From Clostridiales bacterium (lineage in GTDB: Bacteria > Bacillota > Clostridia > Saccharofermentanales > Saccharofermentanaceae): a stretch of 64,000 nt of DNA. The stretch lies in the NCBI GenBank assembly GCA_017964005.1, contig JAGCSR010000056.1, positions 1-64,000 on the forward strand. The letters run 5' to 3'. The notes beneath the pieces are model-generated. The model worked only from the letters and a program-made list of their open reading frames with translations. It was not told the origin of the DNA and ran no database searches. Positions 1 to 9,182 of the stretch are shown here, piece after piece. The stretch's first letter is position 1; every line of letters starts with the position of its first letter. The position numbers and the translations under genes were made by a program.

Positions 1-20
1 GGTATAAGACTCTCAACCAT

Positions 21-136
21 TCCGGTGGTGATTACGGCGAGGCCACACCTGTTCCCATCCCGAACACAGAAGTTAAGCTCGTTCGTGCCGACAATACTTG
101 ACTGGCAACGGTCCGGGAAGATAGGTTGCTGCCGGA
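21..136 (+). rRNA. rrf: 5S ribosomal RNA
   Basis: The 116-nt sequence has the 5S hallmarks: terminal helix TCCGG/CCGGA at the two ends, and the conserved internal stretch around CCCATCCCGAACACAGAAG and GTTAAGC. It is followed directly by a terminator, so it is the last gene of an rRNA operon whose 16S and 23S lie left of the window. Ends are set by the terminal helix and could be off by 1-2 nt. Confidence 0.93.
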
Positions 137-142
137 TTATAT

Positions 143-180
143 GAGGACTTTAAGCGAGCAGCTTAAAGTCCTCTTTTTTT
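143..180 (+). terminator. Rho-independent terminator of the rRNA operon
   Basis: Perfect 13-bp inverted repeat (143-155 with 161-173) around a 5-nt loop, followed by seven T residues (174-180). Confidence 0.95.
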
Positions 181-217
181 GCCCCATATTATTTTCGAAA
201 AAATGTAATAATTACAT

Positions 218-245
218 TTGCCAAGAATATATTTATTGGTAAAAT
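218..245 (+). promoter_or_regulatory. Sigma-A-type promoter of the two-component operon
   Basis: TTGCCA (218-223), 16-nt spacer, TAAAAT (240-245). It lies between the rRNA terminator and the response regulator, whose ribosome site AAGGGG is at 275-280. Confidence 0.55.
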
Positions 246-287
246 GAGAAAGTAAAGTTAAATTCTTATGTCGCAAGGGGTGTATAT

Positions 288-998
288 ATGACGAAGATAT
301 TGATAATAGATGACGATAATCAGATCGTCACCGGAACTTCGGAGATCCTGGACAGCGCCGGTTATGAGGTGTTGTCTGCCACTTCTGCCAAGGCAGGTTA
401 TGAGCTTGCAGTGGCTCAGTCACCTGACATAATCCTCCTTGACTGGATGATGCCCGAGATGAGCGGAATGCAGTTCCTTGAGAAATACAGGGAGGAAGGA
501 TTCCAGACACCTGTCATCATGCTTACGGGCAAGGGTGATGAAGCGACATATGAGTCTCTGGCCCTTGACGGCGGAGCCGATGTCTATATCGCAAAGCCTT
601 ATAATGCCAGCGCGCTCCTATCTCAGATCAAGGCTCTCAAGAGAAGACTTGAGTATAACGATAAGAGAGGCAAGGAGTCTGCTAACAGACGCGTATATTG
701 TGACGGTGAGCTCATCATCGATAATGATGCCATGCAGGCTTTCAAATACGAGGAGAGCTGTGACCTTACCAACCGTGAATTCCAGCTTCTGCAGTATCTT
801 GAGGAGAATGCCGGAAGAGTATGTTCCAGAGGAGAGCTTCTTAAGCAGGTCTGGAAGTATGATTTCTTAGGCGACGAGAGAACTGTCGATGTTACGATCA
901 AGAGGACCAGACAGAAGATCGAACCCGATCAGAAGTATTTCAAGTATATCCTGACCAGAAGGGGCTTTGGGTATTTCTTCCCCAACGACCTTAAGTAA
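288..998 (+). CDS. OmpR/PhoB-family response regulator
   Basis: DNA-binding response regulator of 236 aa. The receiver domain (about residues 1-120) has the acidic pocket DDD at 8-10, phospho-acceptor D52 in LLDWMMPEMSG, T80 and K103. The C-terminal part (about 135-236) is a winged helix ending in the family-typical RRGFGYFF. ATG 288 has AAGGGG 8 nt upstream. The partner histidine kinase starts 7 nt after its stop. A neighbourhood with murA, a WalJ-like hydrolase and rlmH recalls the walRK locus of Bacilli, but the kinase architecture differs, so I do not name it WalR. Confidence 0.93.
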   Translation: MTKILIIDDDNQIVTGTSEILDSAGYEVLSATSAKAGYELAVAQSPDIILLDWMMPEMSGMQFLEKYREEGFQTPVIMLTGKGDEATYESLALDGGADVYIAKPYNASALLSQIKALKRRLEYNDKRGKESANRRVYCDGELIIDNDAMQAFKYEESCDLTNREFQLLQYLEENAGRVCSRGELLKQVWKYDFLGDERTVDVTIKRTRQKIEPDQKYFKYILTRRGFGYFFPNDLK

Positions 999-1004
999 TT
1001 ATCT

Positions 1005-3029
1005 ATGAACCTAATTCTGTCCGTAAGTCTGTGGGACGCCATCAGGGGGAATCTGCCGTTGACCATTGTTATCGCCCTCCTTCTTGTCATGGCGGGTGTT
1101 GCTATGGGATATATCGTAGGCAACACGTCCCTGAGGAGGAAAGTCACCGAGGAATACAGTAAGATAGCTGGCCGCGACCTTGTCAAGAAGTCCGTTCTCG
1201 AGGAAGTGGGACTGGGTGTCATCGTCTACGACGACAACGGCATGGTCTATGCCAACGAGAAAGTATTCGATCTTCAGGGATTCGGCGGAGGCAAAGGAAT
1301 TCCAAAGACCTTGGATCTGTTCCTGGACACATATGACGACGGTGACAACAGATTAAAATCCTCATATATCCTGGGATGCGAGAACGGCATCAACATTATC
1401 AGGGCCAATTATCTTTGCGACAAACATATATATGAGATAAAGATCGTCAGGAACGCATTTGCGGATGAGGAATATAAGATCTTCCATGACCATGATCTCA
1501 AGATAGTCATCATAGACGACATTACTCAGATCAAAGATGACGAGAGAAGGCAAAAGGACCTTGCCGCCAATGTATCTCACGAGCTCAAGACCCCTCTTAC
1601 AGTCATCAAGATGAGCGAGTATTTCTTCGACAACATGTCGAAGGACAATATGCCTTCCTTTGAGGATATCAAGAGGTGGGGAGACCGTATCTCCGTCAAT
1701 GCCGACAGGATGCGGGATATCGTCCAGGACTTCCTTGTATTGTCCGAGTGTTCCCACGTTAACAGGATGACGGTCTTCGATATCAAAGACGATGTATCCA
1801 AGGCCCTGTCCAACATTACCGACTATCCCGGAAGAGAGAATGTTCACTTCATTATGCCTGAAGATAAGCAGTATCCTCTCCTGTACGGTAACGCAAGTCT
1901 CGTAATGAGGGTCATCATCAACCTGCTCACCAACGCCGTTAAGTACATAGATTACGAGGGCAAGACGGTACCCAACGAGATCAAGATCATTATCGCGGTG
2001 ATCGGAGACCAGATCAGCGTACAGATCGAAGACAACGGAAGAGGGATACCCGAAGAGTCCTTAAATCACCTTTTCGAGAGATTCTACAGAGTGGATAATT
2101 CCGGATCCCGTGAAGTCGGCGGTTCGGGCATAGGCCTGTCCATTGCAAAAGAGATCGCGGAGATGCATGGCGGTTCCATAAGCGTTGTGTCCGGTATCGG
2201 ATCGGGTTCCGTGTTCAACTTCACCATGCCTACGGCAGAAGCCGTCTTTGAGACAGTTCATAAGGATGCGGCCAGCGGAGTCATAAGCGAGGTCCAGATC
2301 TATAAGTCTGCCGCCCAGTATCTTTGCATGCAGATAACCGAGGCCGTCAAGTCCTTCGAGTATGAAGATCTCTATGACAAGGTCAAAGATTATGAAGAGT
2401 GCACGGCAGAAGGCAAGCACAAGGCGATGACGGCGCTCCTCCGCGGATTCAGTGATGACAGGTTCAAGGAGATGACCGATGAACTCCTGTTCACAGATGA
2501 TATGGACGATGTATCCGATTACGGCGAGTACGATCCCGAGATAGGCGTGACAAGAGAGCCGCCCGCCCCGGACGATACGGCTGATGCCCTCTTTGACAGG
2601 GTTGCCCAGGCTCATGCGGAAGCTCCCGCAGAACCGGTTCTTGTGCAGACACCCCCGGAACCCGTTCCCCAGCAGCCCGTGATCATCGAAAATCATCCAC
2701 AGGATGTACAGAATGAACCTGCGGATAATACGAAAATTCTTCAGAATGTAATCGCAGAACCTTCCACAGATGATGTATCCTATAGTCCCGAAGAAGATGA
2801 GGCGGAGGAAATCCGCAGGCGCAAAGAAGAGGCGCGCAAGATACTCACGACTCCGGTGACACAGTTGAGTGCGGCACCGCAGCAGGCTTCAGGAAGAGCC
2901 GCTGTGGAGATGAAGAAGGAGAAAGCGGCGATCCATCCCGAATCCGCTCCGAGAAGATCGAAGAAGAAAGAATCGGAATCTACTCTTAAGAGACTGCTGG
3001 ATGATTCGGCACCGCTGGGTGAGAACTGA
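1005..3029 (+). CDS. Membrane-bound sensor histidine kinase with long C-terminal tail
   Basis: 674 aa. One clear membrane helix lies at about residues 17-39, followed by a PAS-like region (about 60-175). The HisKA box contains phospho-acceptor H192 in SHELKTPLT, and the ATPase domain shows the N box with N310, G1 DNGRGIP (about 343-349) and G2 GSGIGL (about 373-378). There is no obvious HAMP domain or second helix, so it may sense from the membrane or cytosol. After the catalytic core comes an unusual tail of roughly 260 residues, acidic and Pro/Glu-rich then Lys-rich at the end, which kinases normally lack. Start ATG 1005 has only a weak ribosome site, suggesting coupling to the upstream regulator. 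Confidence 0.9.
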   Translation: MNLILSVSLWDAIRGNLPLTIVIALLLVMAGVAMGYIVGNTSLRRKVTEEYSKIAGRDLVKKSVLEEVGLGVIVYDDNGMVYANEKVFDLQGFGGGKGIPKTLDLFLDTYDDGDNRLKSSYILGCENGINIIRANYLCDKHIYEIKIVRNAFADEEYKIFHDHDLKIVIIDDITQIKDDERRQKDLAANVSHELKTPLTVIKMSEYFFDNMSKDNMPSFEDIKRWGDRISVNADRMRDIVQDFLVLSECSHVNRMTVFDIKDDVSKALSNITDYPGRENVHFIMPEDKQYPLLYGNASLVMRVIINLLTNAVKYIDYEGKTVPNEIKIIIAVIGDQISVQIEDNGRGIPEESLNHLFERFYRVDNSGSREVGGSGIGLSIAKEIAEMHGGSISVVSGIGSGSVFNFTMPTAEAVFETVHKDAASGVISEVQIYKSAAQYLCMQITEAVKSFEYEDLYDKVKDYEECTAEGKHKAMTALLRGFSDDRFKEMTDELLFTDDMDDVSDYGEYDPEIGVTREPPAPDDTADALFDRVAQAHAEAPAEPVLVQTPPEPVPQQPVIIENHPQDVQNEPADNTKILQNVIAEPSTDDVSYSPEEDEAEEIRRRKEEARKILTTPVTQLSAAPQQASGRAAVEMKKEKAAIHPESAPRRSKKKESESTLKRLLDDSAPLGEN

Positions 3030-3082
3030 ACGGGCGAGTCCCGGGATTTCGGCAAAAAAGCAACAAAGAAAAGGCAATATAA

Positions 3083-4420
3083 GTGACAGAAGAAAAACTG
3101 GATAGATCCCGTCCCTACGCATATAAGATCACGGGCGGAACTCCCCTTAGGGGAGATATAGAGATATCGGGAAGCAAGAATGCCGCTCTCGGCATTATCG
3201 CTGCTGCCATGATGGTCGACGGTCCCTGCACGTTGGAGAATGTCCCCGACATCTCCGATGTCCACGTTATGGTAGACCTCTGCAGATCCCTTGGCGCAAC
3301 TATCGAAGCCCCGGATATCCACACTCTGATCATCGATCCCAGAACGATCAATACATATAAGGCTTCAGGTGCGCTCGTATCCAAGATAAGGGCATCCTAC
3401 TATCTCATGGGAGCGCTGCTTTCCCGTTCGGGCAAGGCATCCATAAGGCTTCCGGGCGGCTGCAACTTCGGTCAGAGACCCATAGATCTGCATCTTAAGG
3501 CTTTCAGGCTCATGGGTGCCAGAGGATCCAGACCCGACGATATTGACAACGGTATCGTTAATCTCAGCGCCAACCCCTTGCGTGGAGCCAACATATTCTT
3601 CGATATAGTAAGTGTCGGCGCGACCATCAACGCGATGCTGGCGGCATGCAAAGCACAGGGAAGGACCGTGATCAACAATGCGGCCAAGGAGCCTCATATA
3701 GTTGACGTAGCCAACTTCCTCAATGCCATGGGCGCCAGGATAAAGGGCGCGGGTACCGATATCATCAAGATCGACGGTGTTCCCGTGCTTCCCGGCAACT
3801 TCACATATTCGATAATCCCCGACCAGATCGAGGCCGGAACATATATGATCGCCGCTGCCGTAACGGGCGGTGACATCACCATACATAACCTGATCCCGCC
3901 TCATATGGATCCTCTGTCCGCTAAGATGCGGGAGATGGGATATACGGTGGAAGAAGGCGACGATACCATAAGAGTCTATAATCCTTTCCCCGAAGAGGAA
4001 CTTTATTCGATCAATGTCAAAACATCTCCTCATCCGGGATTCCCTACGGATCTTCAGCCTCAGACGGTGGTACTCCTCTGCAAGGCTTCCGGTATGAGCC
4101 GTATGCATGAGAATGTCTGGCAGAGCAGGTTCCAGTATATTCCCGAGCTTGCCAAGATGGGCGCGAACATCACCGTCTACGACAGGATAGCTCTGGTAAA
4201 CGGCATCACTTCATTCAAGAGCGCCACGGTAGAGGCGACTGACCTTCGCGCCGGCGCGGCTCTGGTTTGCGCCGCCCTTGCAGCCGAGGGCACTTCATAT
4301 ATCAACGATGCCCAAAGGATCGACCGCGGGTATGAGCATATCGTAAGCAAGCTTACCGCCGTGGGAGCCACCATCGAGAGGATCAATGTGGATTATACCT
4401 CGGAGGATACCGAAGCATGA
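3083..4420 (+). CDS. murA: UDP-N-acetylglucosamine 1-carboxyvinyltransferase
   Basis: First committed step of peptidoglycan synthesis: transfers enolpyruvate from PEP to UDP-GlcNAc in the cytosol. 445 aa, typical for the EPSP-synthase fold. The active-site loop LPGGCNFGQRPIDLH carries catalytic C127, so a fosfomycin-sensitive form is expected. The N-terminal SGSKNAALG motif is intact. The start is GTG 3083 preceded by AAAGG-like sequence. The last codons overlap the ATG of the next gene (ATGA at 4417-4420), so the two are translationally coupled. Confidence 0.94.
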   Translation: MTEEKLDRSRPYAYKITGGTPLRGDIEISGSKNAALGIIAAAMMVDGPCTLENVPDISDVHVMVDLCRSLGATIEAPDIHTLIIDPRTINTYKASGALVSKIRASYYLMGALLSRSGKASIRLPGGCNFGQRPIDLHLKAFRLMGARGSRPDDIDNGIVNLSANPLRGANIFFDIVSVGATINAMLAACKAQGRTVINNAAKEPHIVDVANFLNAMGARIKGAGTDIIKIDGVPVLPGNFTYSIIPDQIEAGTYMIAAAVTGGDITIHNLIPPHMDPLSAKMREMGYTVEEGDDTIRVYNPFPEEELYSINVKTSPHPGFPTDLQPQTVVLLCKASGMSRMHENVWQSRFQYIPELAKMGANITVYDRIALVNGITSFKSATVEATDLRAGAALVCAALAAEGTSYINDAQRIDRGYEHIVSKLTAVGATIERINVDYTSEDTEA

Positions 4421-5229
4421 GGGACGGACTGGAACTCATACCTCTCTATTCTTCTTCCGGCGGCAATTCAACACTCATCAAATGTAACGGCAGCTGTTTT
4501 CTCATTGACTGCGGCAAGAACTGCAAGCAGACGGAAGCAGCTCTTATGTCCGTCGGCGTCCTTCCCGATGACATAGAATGCATCTTCGTAACCCACGGAC
4601 ACGGTGATCACATAGCAGGTGTGGATGTCTTTGTGAGAAAACACCATTCGGCGGTACTGGCTACATCCGTAACACACAGGAAGATGCGCGAGATCGCCAC
4701 AAAAGAAAACCCGGCATCCAAATACATAACCATTGAAGAGAATGAGATCGTGACACTGGACTGCGCCGCGGAGGTCATGGCGCTGCCCACACCTCACGAT
4801 ATATCAGGATCTGTCGTATATAAGATAAAGAACCTTATAACCGGCAAGACTGTTGCGGTCATGACCGACCTTGGAACCTTTAACCCTGCAATGGAAGGTT
4901 TCTCCAAAGGAGTGGATGCTATCCTTATAGAATCCAATTACGATCCTGTGATGCTCAGGACCGGCCCCTACCCTTACCCTCTCCAAAAGAGGATCAGCGG
5001 CGGCAGGGGTCATATAAGCAACGATGAATGTGCAAGACAGGTCAAAAGACTCTACGATTCAGGCACAAGAAAATTCATCCTGGGACACCTGAGCCCCAAT
5101 AACAACACTGACGAGAAGGCTTTGGCCTGTACCACTGATTACATGCTGCAGTTCGGTATAAAGGCCGGAAGAGACTTTGAACTCAGGACAGCAAGAAAGA
5201 CAGGTCCTACCGAGGGGTTCTCCGTATGA
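4417..5229 (+). CDS. Metallo-beta-lactamase-fold hydrolase, WalJ/YycJ-like
   Basis: 270 aa. The metal-binding signature THGHGDHIAG is at about residues 58-68, and further ligands typical of the fold follow (HDISGS, MTDLG and GHLSPNN near the C terminus). YycJ/WalJ proteins are predicted exonucleases implicated in coordinating wall synthesis and division in Bacilli, and commonly sit next to rlmH, as here. The start overlaps the murA stop by 4 nt and the end overlaps the rlmH start, so murA-walJ-rlmH look cotranscribed. The family is clear; the exact role is by analogy. Confidence 0.85.
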   Translation: MRDGLELIPLYSSSGGNSTLIKCNGSCFLIDCGKNCKQTEAALMSVGVLPDDIECIFVTHGHGDHIAGVDVFVRKHHSAVLATSVTHRKMREIATKENPASKYITIEENEIVTLDCAAEVMALPTPHDISGSVVYKIKNLITGKTVAVMTDLGTFNPAMEGFSKGVDAILIESNYDPVMLRTGPYPYPLQKRISGGRGHISNDECARQVKRLYDSGTRKFILGHLSPNNNTDEKALACTTDYMLQFGIKAGRDFELRTARKTGPTEGFSV

Positions 5230-5690
5230 AGATCAGGATCATAGCCCCGGGCAAGATAAAGGAAAAATGGCTCAAGGACGGCATTGCGGAATACATTAAG
5301 CGCCTGTCAGGTTATGCTGAAGTGGAGATAACAGAAGTTCCCGATTCCCCGGATTCTATCCCTGAAGCAGAAGGAATCAGAAGGGAAGGCGAACAGATCC
5401 TGTCCAAGATCTCCGATAAGGATATAGTCTGGGTAATGGATCTTCACGGTAAAGAAGTTACCAGCGAGGAACTCTCTGAATACCTGATAAATGACATAGA
5501 GCGGGGCGGGGCAAAGATCACCATCGTCATAGGAGGCTCCTGCGGTATATCTGATGAAGTAAGAAAAAGATCCCAAAGGAAGATCAAATTCGGTGATATT
5601 ACCCTCACCCATCAGATGACAAGACTCATCCTGATGGAGCAGCTCTACCGTGCTTTCAAGATCGCAAGGGGCGAGAAGTACCATAAATAG
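5226..5690 (+). CDS. rlmH: 23S rRNA (pseudouridine1915-N3)-methyltransferase RlmH
   Basis: SPOUT-class methyltransferase, 154 aa, the standard length. It modifies Psi1915 in helix 69 of 23S rRNA on assembled 70S ribosomes using S-adenosylmethionine. Diagnostic features are the MKIRIIAPGKIKEKW start, the VIGGSCGIS knot-forming loop, the LTHQMTRLILMEQLYRA motif and the C-terminal KYHK tail. ATG 5226 overlaps the upstream stop. Confidence 0.95.
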   Translation: MKIRIIAPGKIKEKWLKDGIAEYIKRLSGYAEVEITEVPDSPDSIPEAEGIRREGEQILSKISDKDIVWVMDLHGKEVTSEELSEYLINDIERGGAKITIVIGGSCGISDEVRKRSQRKIKFGDITLTHQMTRLILMEQLYRAFKIARGEKYHK

Positions 5691-5710
5691 TCAGTCTTAA
5701 CAAACATCAG

Positions 5711-5739
5711 TTGACATCACCCTTTTAACATGCTAAAGT
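5711..5739 (+). promoter_or_regulatory. Promoter of the secreted CBM/TSP3 protein
   Basis: Perfect -35 TTGACA (5711-5716), 17-nt spacer, extended -10 TGC-TAAAGT (5731-5739). The predicted transcript start near 5746 leaves a roughly 40-nt leader before ATG 5788. It shows that transcription begins well upstream of the broken signal peptide. Confidence 0.75.
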
Positions 5740-5787
5740 CCCAATTAGGGTTGATCTTAGTCCAAAACAGTATCTGGGGGTAAAGAT

Positions 5788-8734
5788 ATGTACAGTTCAA
5801 GAGCTAAGAAGATGGTGGTTGGGATGATATTATCAGGGCTCTTGATGGCCCCCCCCTGCTGATATGTGTACCAAAGTCCTGGCAGAAACTATGGATCAGA
5901 CAGAAACTTCTGAGAGAACTTTTAGAAGTGTGGAAGAGAATGATTTCATTGCTAAAGTAAAAACAGTCAACTCATGGCAGGGACATGCCAATATAGAGAT
6001 CACTTTCACAAACAAGGGACAGAAGACGATCCACGACTGGTATTTCACATTCGACTATCCATATACCATAGAGAATCCCTATAACTGCTCAATAGAAGAA
6101 CATAAAGAAGATCTTTATACTGTGACCAATAAAGACTGGAATCAGGATATCCTTCCCGGTAAGTCTCAGACAATTGGGTTCACCGCATCTTCAAAAGACG
6201 GCAATGACATAACAGAAGAACCGTCATTCTATCTTCTGAATACCAAGACCATTACATTGGACGAAGATGACCTCTCATACAGATATGAAGAATATTCAGA
6301 CTGGACATCAGGATTCAACGGAGCCCTGATCTTAAAGAACAGATCAAATAGAGATGTCCGGGATTGGACGATAACCTTTAATTCCAATAGACAATTAACA
6401 CAGGCAGATTCATCTGTCTTTTCAGCTAACGCTGACGGTTCCTATACTATAACGAACGACGGGAACAATCAGAATATTTCCAAGAGGCAAGAGTACAGGA
6501 TAGGAATACAGGGCGGACAGCACGATCCTTCTGTTTCGTTTGAATTATCGGATTATTCTGTATCAGCCAAGACATTGGCATTTGGGTTGGACGAGGATAA
6601 CAACGGTAACGGAATATGGGATGTAAGAGAGATCGAGCATAATGGGACTGTAACTGTCCCTTCACCGACCGCGACAGCAACACAGGTCCCGACGGCAACA
6701 GAATCACCTTCACCGTCTCCAACAGATACACCTGCTCCTACTGCAACATCTGTTCCGACAGCAACAGATGCTCCTACAGCAACACCTGTAATTACCGTAA
6801 CAGATACTCCATCGCCGACAGAGGAACCTACCGTAACGGCAAATCCAACAGTTACTGTATCCCCTGGAGAGATCGATTACGACAAGGATACTGACGGAGA
6901 CCTTATTCCTGACGACCTTGAACCGAATTACGGTACTGACAAGAATGATCCTGATACGGACAAAGACGGATTAAAGGATGGTTATGAGTTGTTTCTAGGC
7001 TTGGATCCTTTGAAAAAGGATTCAGATAATAACGGGATTACTGACGACAGGGAAGATTACGATAAGGACGGGCTTACAAATAAGGAAGAACTTGATTTAG
7101 AAACGAATCCCATGTCAGAGGATACCGATTACGATAAGTTAACTGATGCAGAGGAAGTTAAGCTCTACGGAACCTCACCTTTACAGTATGACACGGATGA
7201 AGACGGTATCAGCGATTACAATGAGGTCAGGATGGGAATCAACCCCAAAGTAAAAGACAGTGATTCGTTAAGATATCAGACGCTTTCCTATAATGTCCCT
7301 GATGATTCCAAGTTAAAAGGAGTAACATCCGTAACTGTCAGAGGAAGCATCAGCGGCTGTATAGATGAGAATACAAGGATTAAGAATGTTTATGCTGTAG
7401 ATACCTTGTCTTCCCGAATAAAGGCGCTGGTAGGTGTACCTGTGGATATTGAATCAACAGGTGATTTCGGAAGCATGACGATAGTATTCAAGTATTCTGA
7501 TGAAGTAGACGAAGAAAACCTCAAAGTGCTCTGGTATGATGAGGAAAACAATGAGTACAAGATACTCAGGAATTCTGTTCAGGATACTGAGGAGAATACT
7601 GTCAGTGTTTCTACGACACACTTCTCAAAATATATGCTCATTGATGAAGCCGTATGGGTCAGGACCTGGGCGAGTGCTTGTGACAGCACAAATAACTATT
7701 ACAACCTTTTTGAATGGGGCTATGATATGCCAAGGTATATCCACAGCCTGGAGAATAAAGATGACACAGACGGAGACGGCCTGCCTGATTGCATAGAAAC
7801 AGGAGGAATGATCAACAACATAGGCGAAGTAGTCCGCACAGATCCTTCATTAGCCGATACTGACGGGGATACCGTTAGTGACGGTGCAGAAATGGGTAGT
7901 TTAGGCTTTGTTATCGATGCAGTTCCCAATATAGAATCATCTAAATACAACGAGTGGATTCCTGTTAGCTACGATATCAGGTGGTCAGGATATGTGTATT
8001 ACAAGCAGAAGTCGCATCCAGGTAATGCAGATTCGGATAATGATGAGGCTGATGATAATGATGATGCTACATTAAATGAGGTAAATAGACCGATCAATTA
8101 TATTTTTATTGGTCCAGAAACCAATGGAGATAAATCAATAGAAATAACTGCTAATTGGTACAAAATACAGATGATTTTATTAGGTATGGATTGTGTGCCT
8201 ATAGTAGTTAAGGATTTGAACCACTTTGGTAATATATGGGGAAACCTTGATAGAATTCTTCCTGATGGAACCATTGATGAAGAAGGCCGAAGATACTCTT
8301 ATGTGGATAATATCATAATAGTGGCTCATACTGATATAAATAAACATCTTATCATTGCTGACGGTGTAGCCTTCCCACCGTCGAATGCTCAAGATTTTGG
8401 GGCATTACAGAAAATGAGAGAAATACATATAAATGCGATTGATATTCAAGCATGTTACAGTGCAGATATAAATAAAACTGATAATTATTGCGAACAATTC
8501 TCACAGGAATGCGATGTTGACGAAGTCTATGGTTGGACTTGTGAAGTGAAATTTAATCCGTTGTTTTGCTATAACATTACTAATCCACCAGAAGGCGCAT
8601 ATGTTTATTACACCAACAACGGAGCTAGTCCTGAGTGTCATCTTATCTCTGGGTTTGGTCTACCATTTCAGCATTGCTATTGGGCAGATATTCACAGCAA
8701 AAAATCAATGAATCAAGATTTTATTCAAATATGA
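5788..8734 (+). CDS. Secreted modular protein: CBM-like domains, Pro/Thr linker, TSP3 Ca-binding repeats, C-terminal Cys-His domain; frameshifted at a poly-C tract
   Basis: As read, ATG 5788 (after GGGGG at 5776-5780) opens a 24-codon frame that stops at 5860-5862, just past a run of eight C (5849-5856). The main frame is open from 5846; its first ATG (5864) has no ribosome site. With seven C the frames join into a 981-aa protein with a signal peptide (basic start, hydrophobic VVGMILSGLLM, possible cleavage after KVLA). Order in the joined numbering: two cellulose-binding-like beta-sandwich domains (about 40-285), a Pro/Thr linker (about 287-361), thrombospondin type 3-like Asp-rich calcium repeats (about 365-495), a beta domain, more Asp-rich repeats, and a C-terminal domain (about 767-981) with H847 (IIIVAHT) and C889 (IDIQACYS) placed as in clan CD Cys-His enzymes. 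The 3' part is AT-rich compared with neighbours. The C-terminal assignment is tentative. The stop overlaps the next start. Confidence 0.8.
5849..5856 (+). repeat. Poly-C tract (8 C) inside the signal-peptide region
   Basis: Eight consecutive C residues put the signal-peptide frame (5788) and the main frame (5864) out of register by one base; seven would join them. This is either a contingency tract (slipped-strand ON/OFF switching) or a homopolymer error in the assembly. Confidence 0.9.
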
Positions 8735-9177
8735 AAAAGAAATATTGTATTGTAATATTTTTGTTTTTTCTCCTTATGCTGGTTGTATGTGTATGTTTGT
8801 GCATCAACATTGGGGTTGGCAATTCATCAGGAACGGTTCCATATACTGTTCCAACATACGAAGTTAAAACTGTTTTTAATGGTGTTATAGATTTGATTCA
8901 AACGGATATGTATATTGGTTCCTCGAAGAGAGAGAAGTTAAATATGATTAATGATTATCTTGAATCTATTTGTGATCATCAGGATAATAGTGATGACTAT
9001 GTTACCAAAGTTGTACCCGGCACTATCGAAGTAAATGGAGACTATATAAGTTACGGTGAGGGATCCATATATGTAGTCTTTAAGGTTGATGATTCTCAAA
9101 CAGAGTATTTCTGGTATCACAATAAGGATGAGTATGATTCAAATCAGAAACCATTTAATTATTCTATTGTAAAATAG
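8731..9177 (+). CDS. Small membrane-anchored protein, possible partner/immunity protein
   Basis: 148 aa from ATG 8731, whose bases overlap the TGA of the large secreted protein (ATGA), implying coupled translation. An in-frame extension to 8635 exists but lies inside the upstream gene and is unlikely. There is a strong hydrophobic helix at about residues 5-27 (Cys-rich: VVCVCLC), then an extracytoplasmic domain of about 115 residues with many Tyr, Asp and Val, probably beta-rich. I recognise no family. Base composition is clearly AT-rich, like the 3' end of the upstream gene and unlike the his operon. Position right after a toxin-like C-terminus makes an immunity or chaperone role worth testing, but this is inference. 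Confidence 0.7.
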   Translation: MKKKYCIVIFLFFLLMLVVCVCLCINIGVGNSSGTVPYTVPTYEVKTVFNGVIDLIQTDMYIGSSKREKLNMINDYLESICDHQDNSDDYVTKVVPGTIEVNGDYISYGEGSIYVVFKVDDSQTEYFWYHNKDEYDSNQKPFNYSIVK

Positions 9178-9182
9178 CTACG

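Noticed and set aside
288..3029. Naming the two-component pair WalR/WalK
   Set aside because: The neighbourhood is similar, but the kinase has one membrane helix, no HAMP and no extracellular PAS, and walH/walI are missing.
6651..6870. Short repeats resembling a CRISPR or minisatellite
   Set aside because: They encode the Pro/Thr linker (PTATxxP-type units) in frame; spacers are not unique sequences of constant size. No CRISPR array exists in the window.
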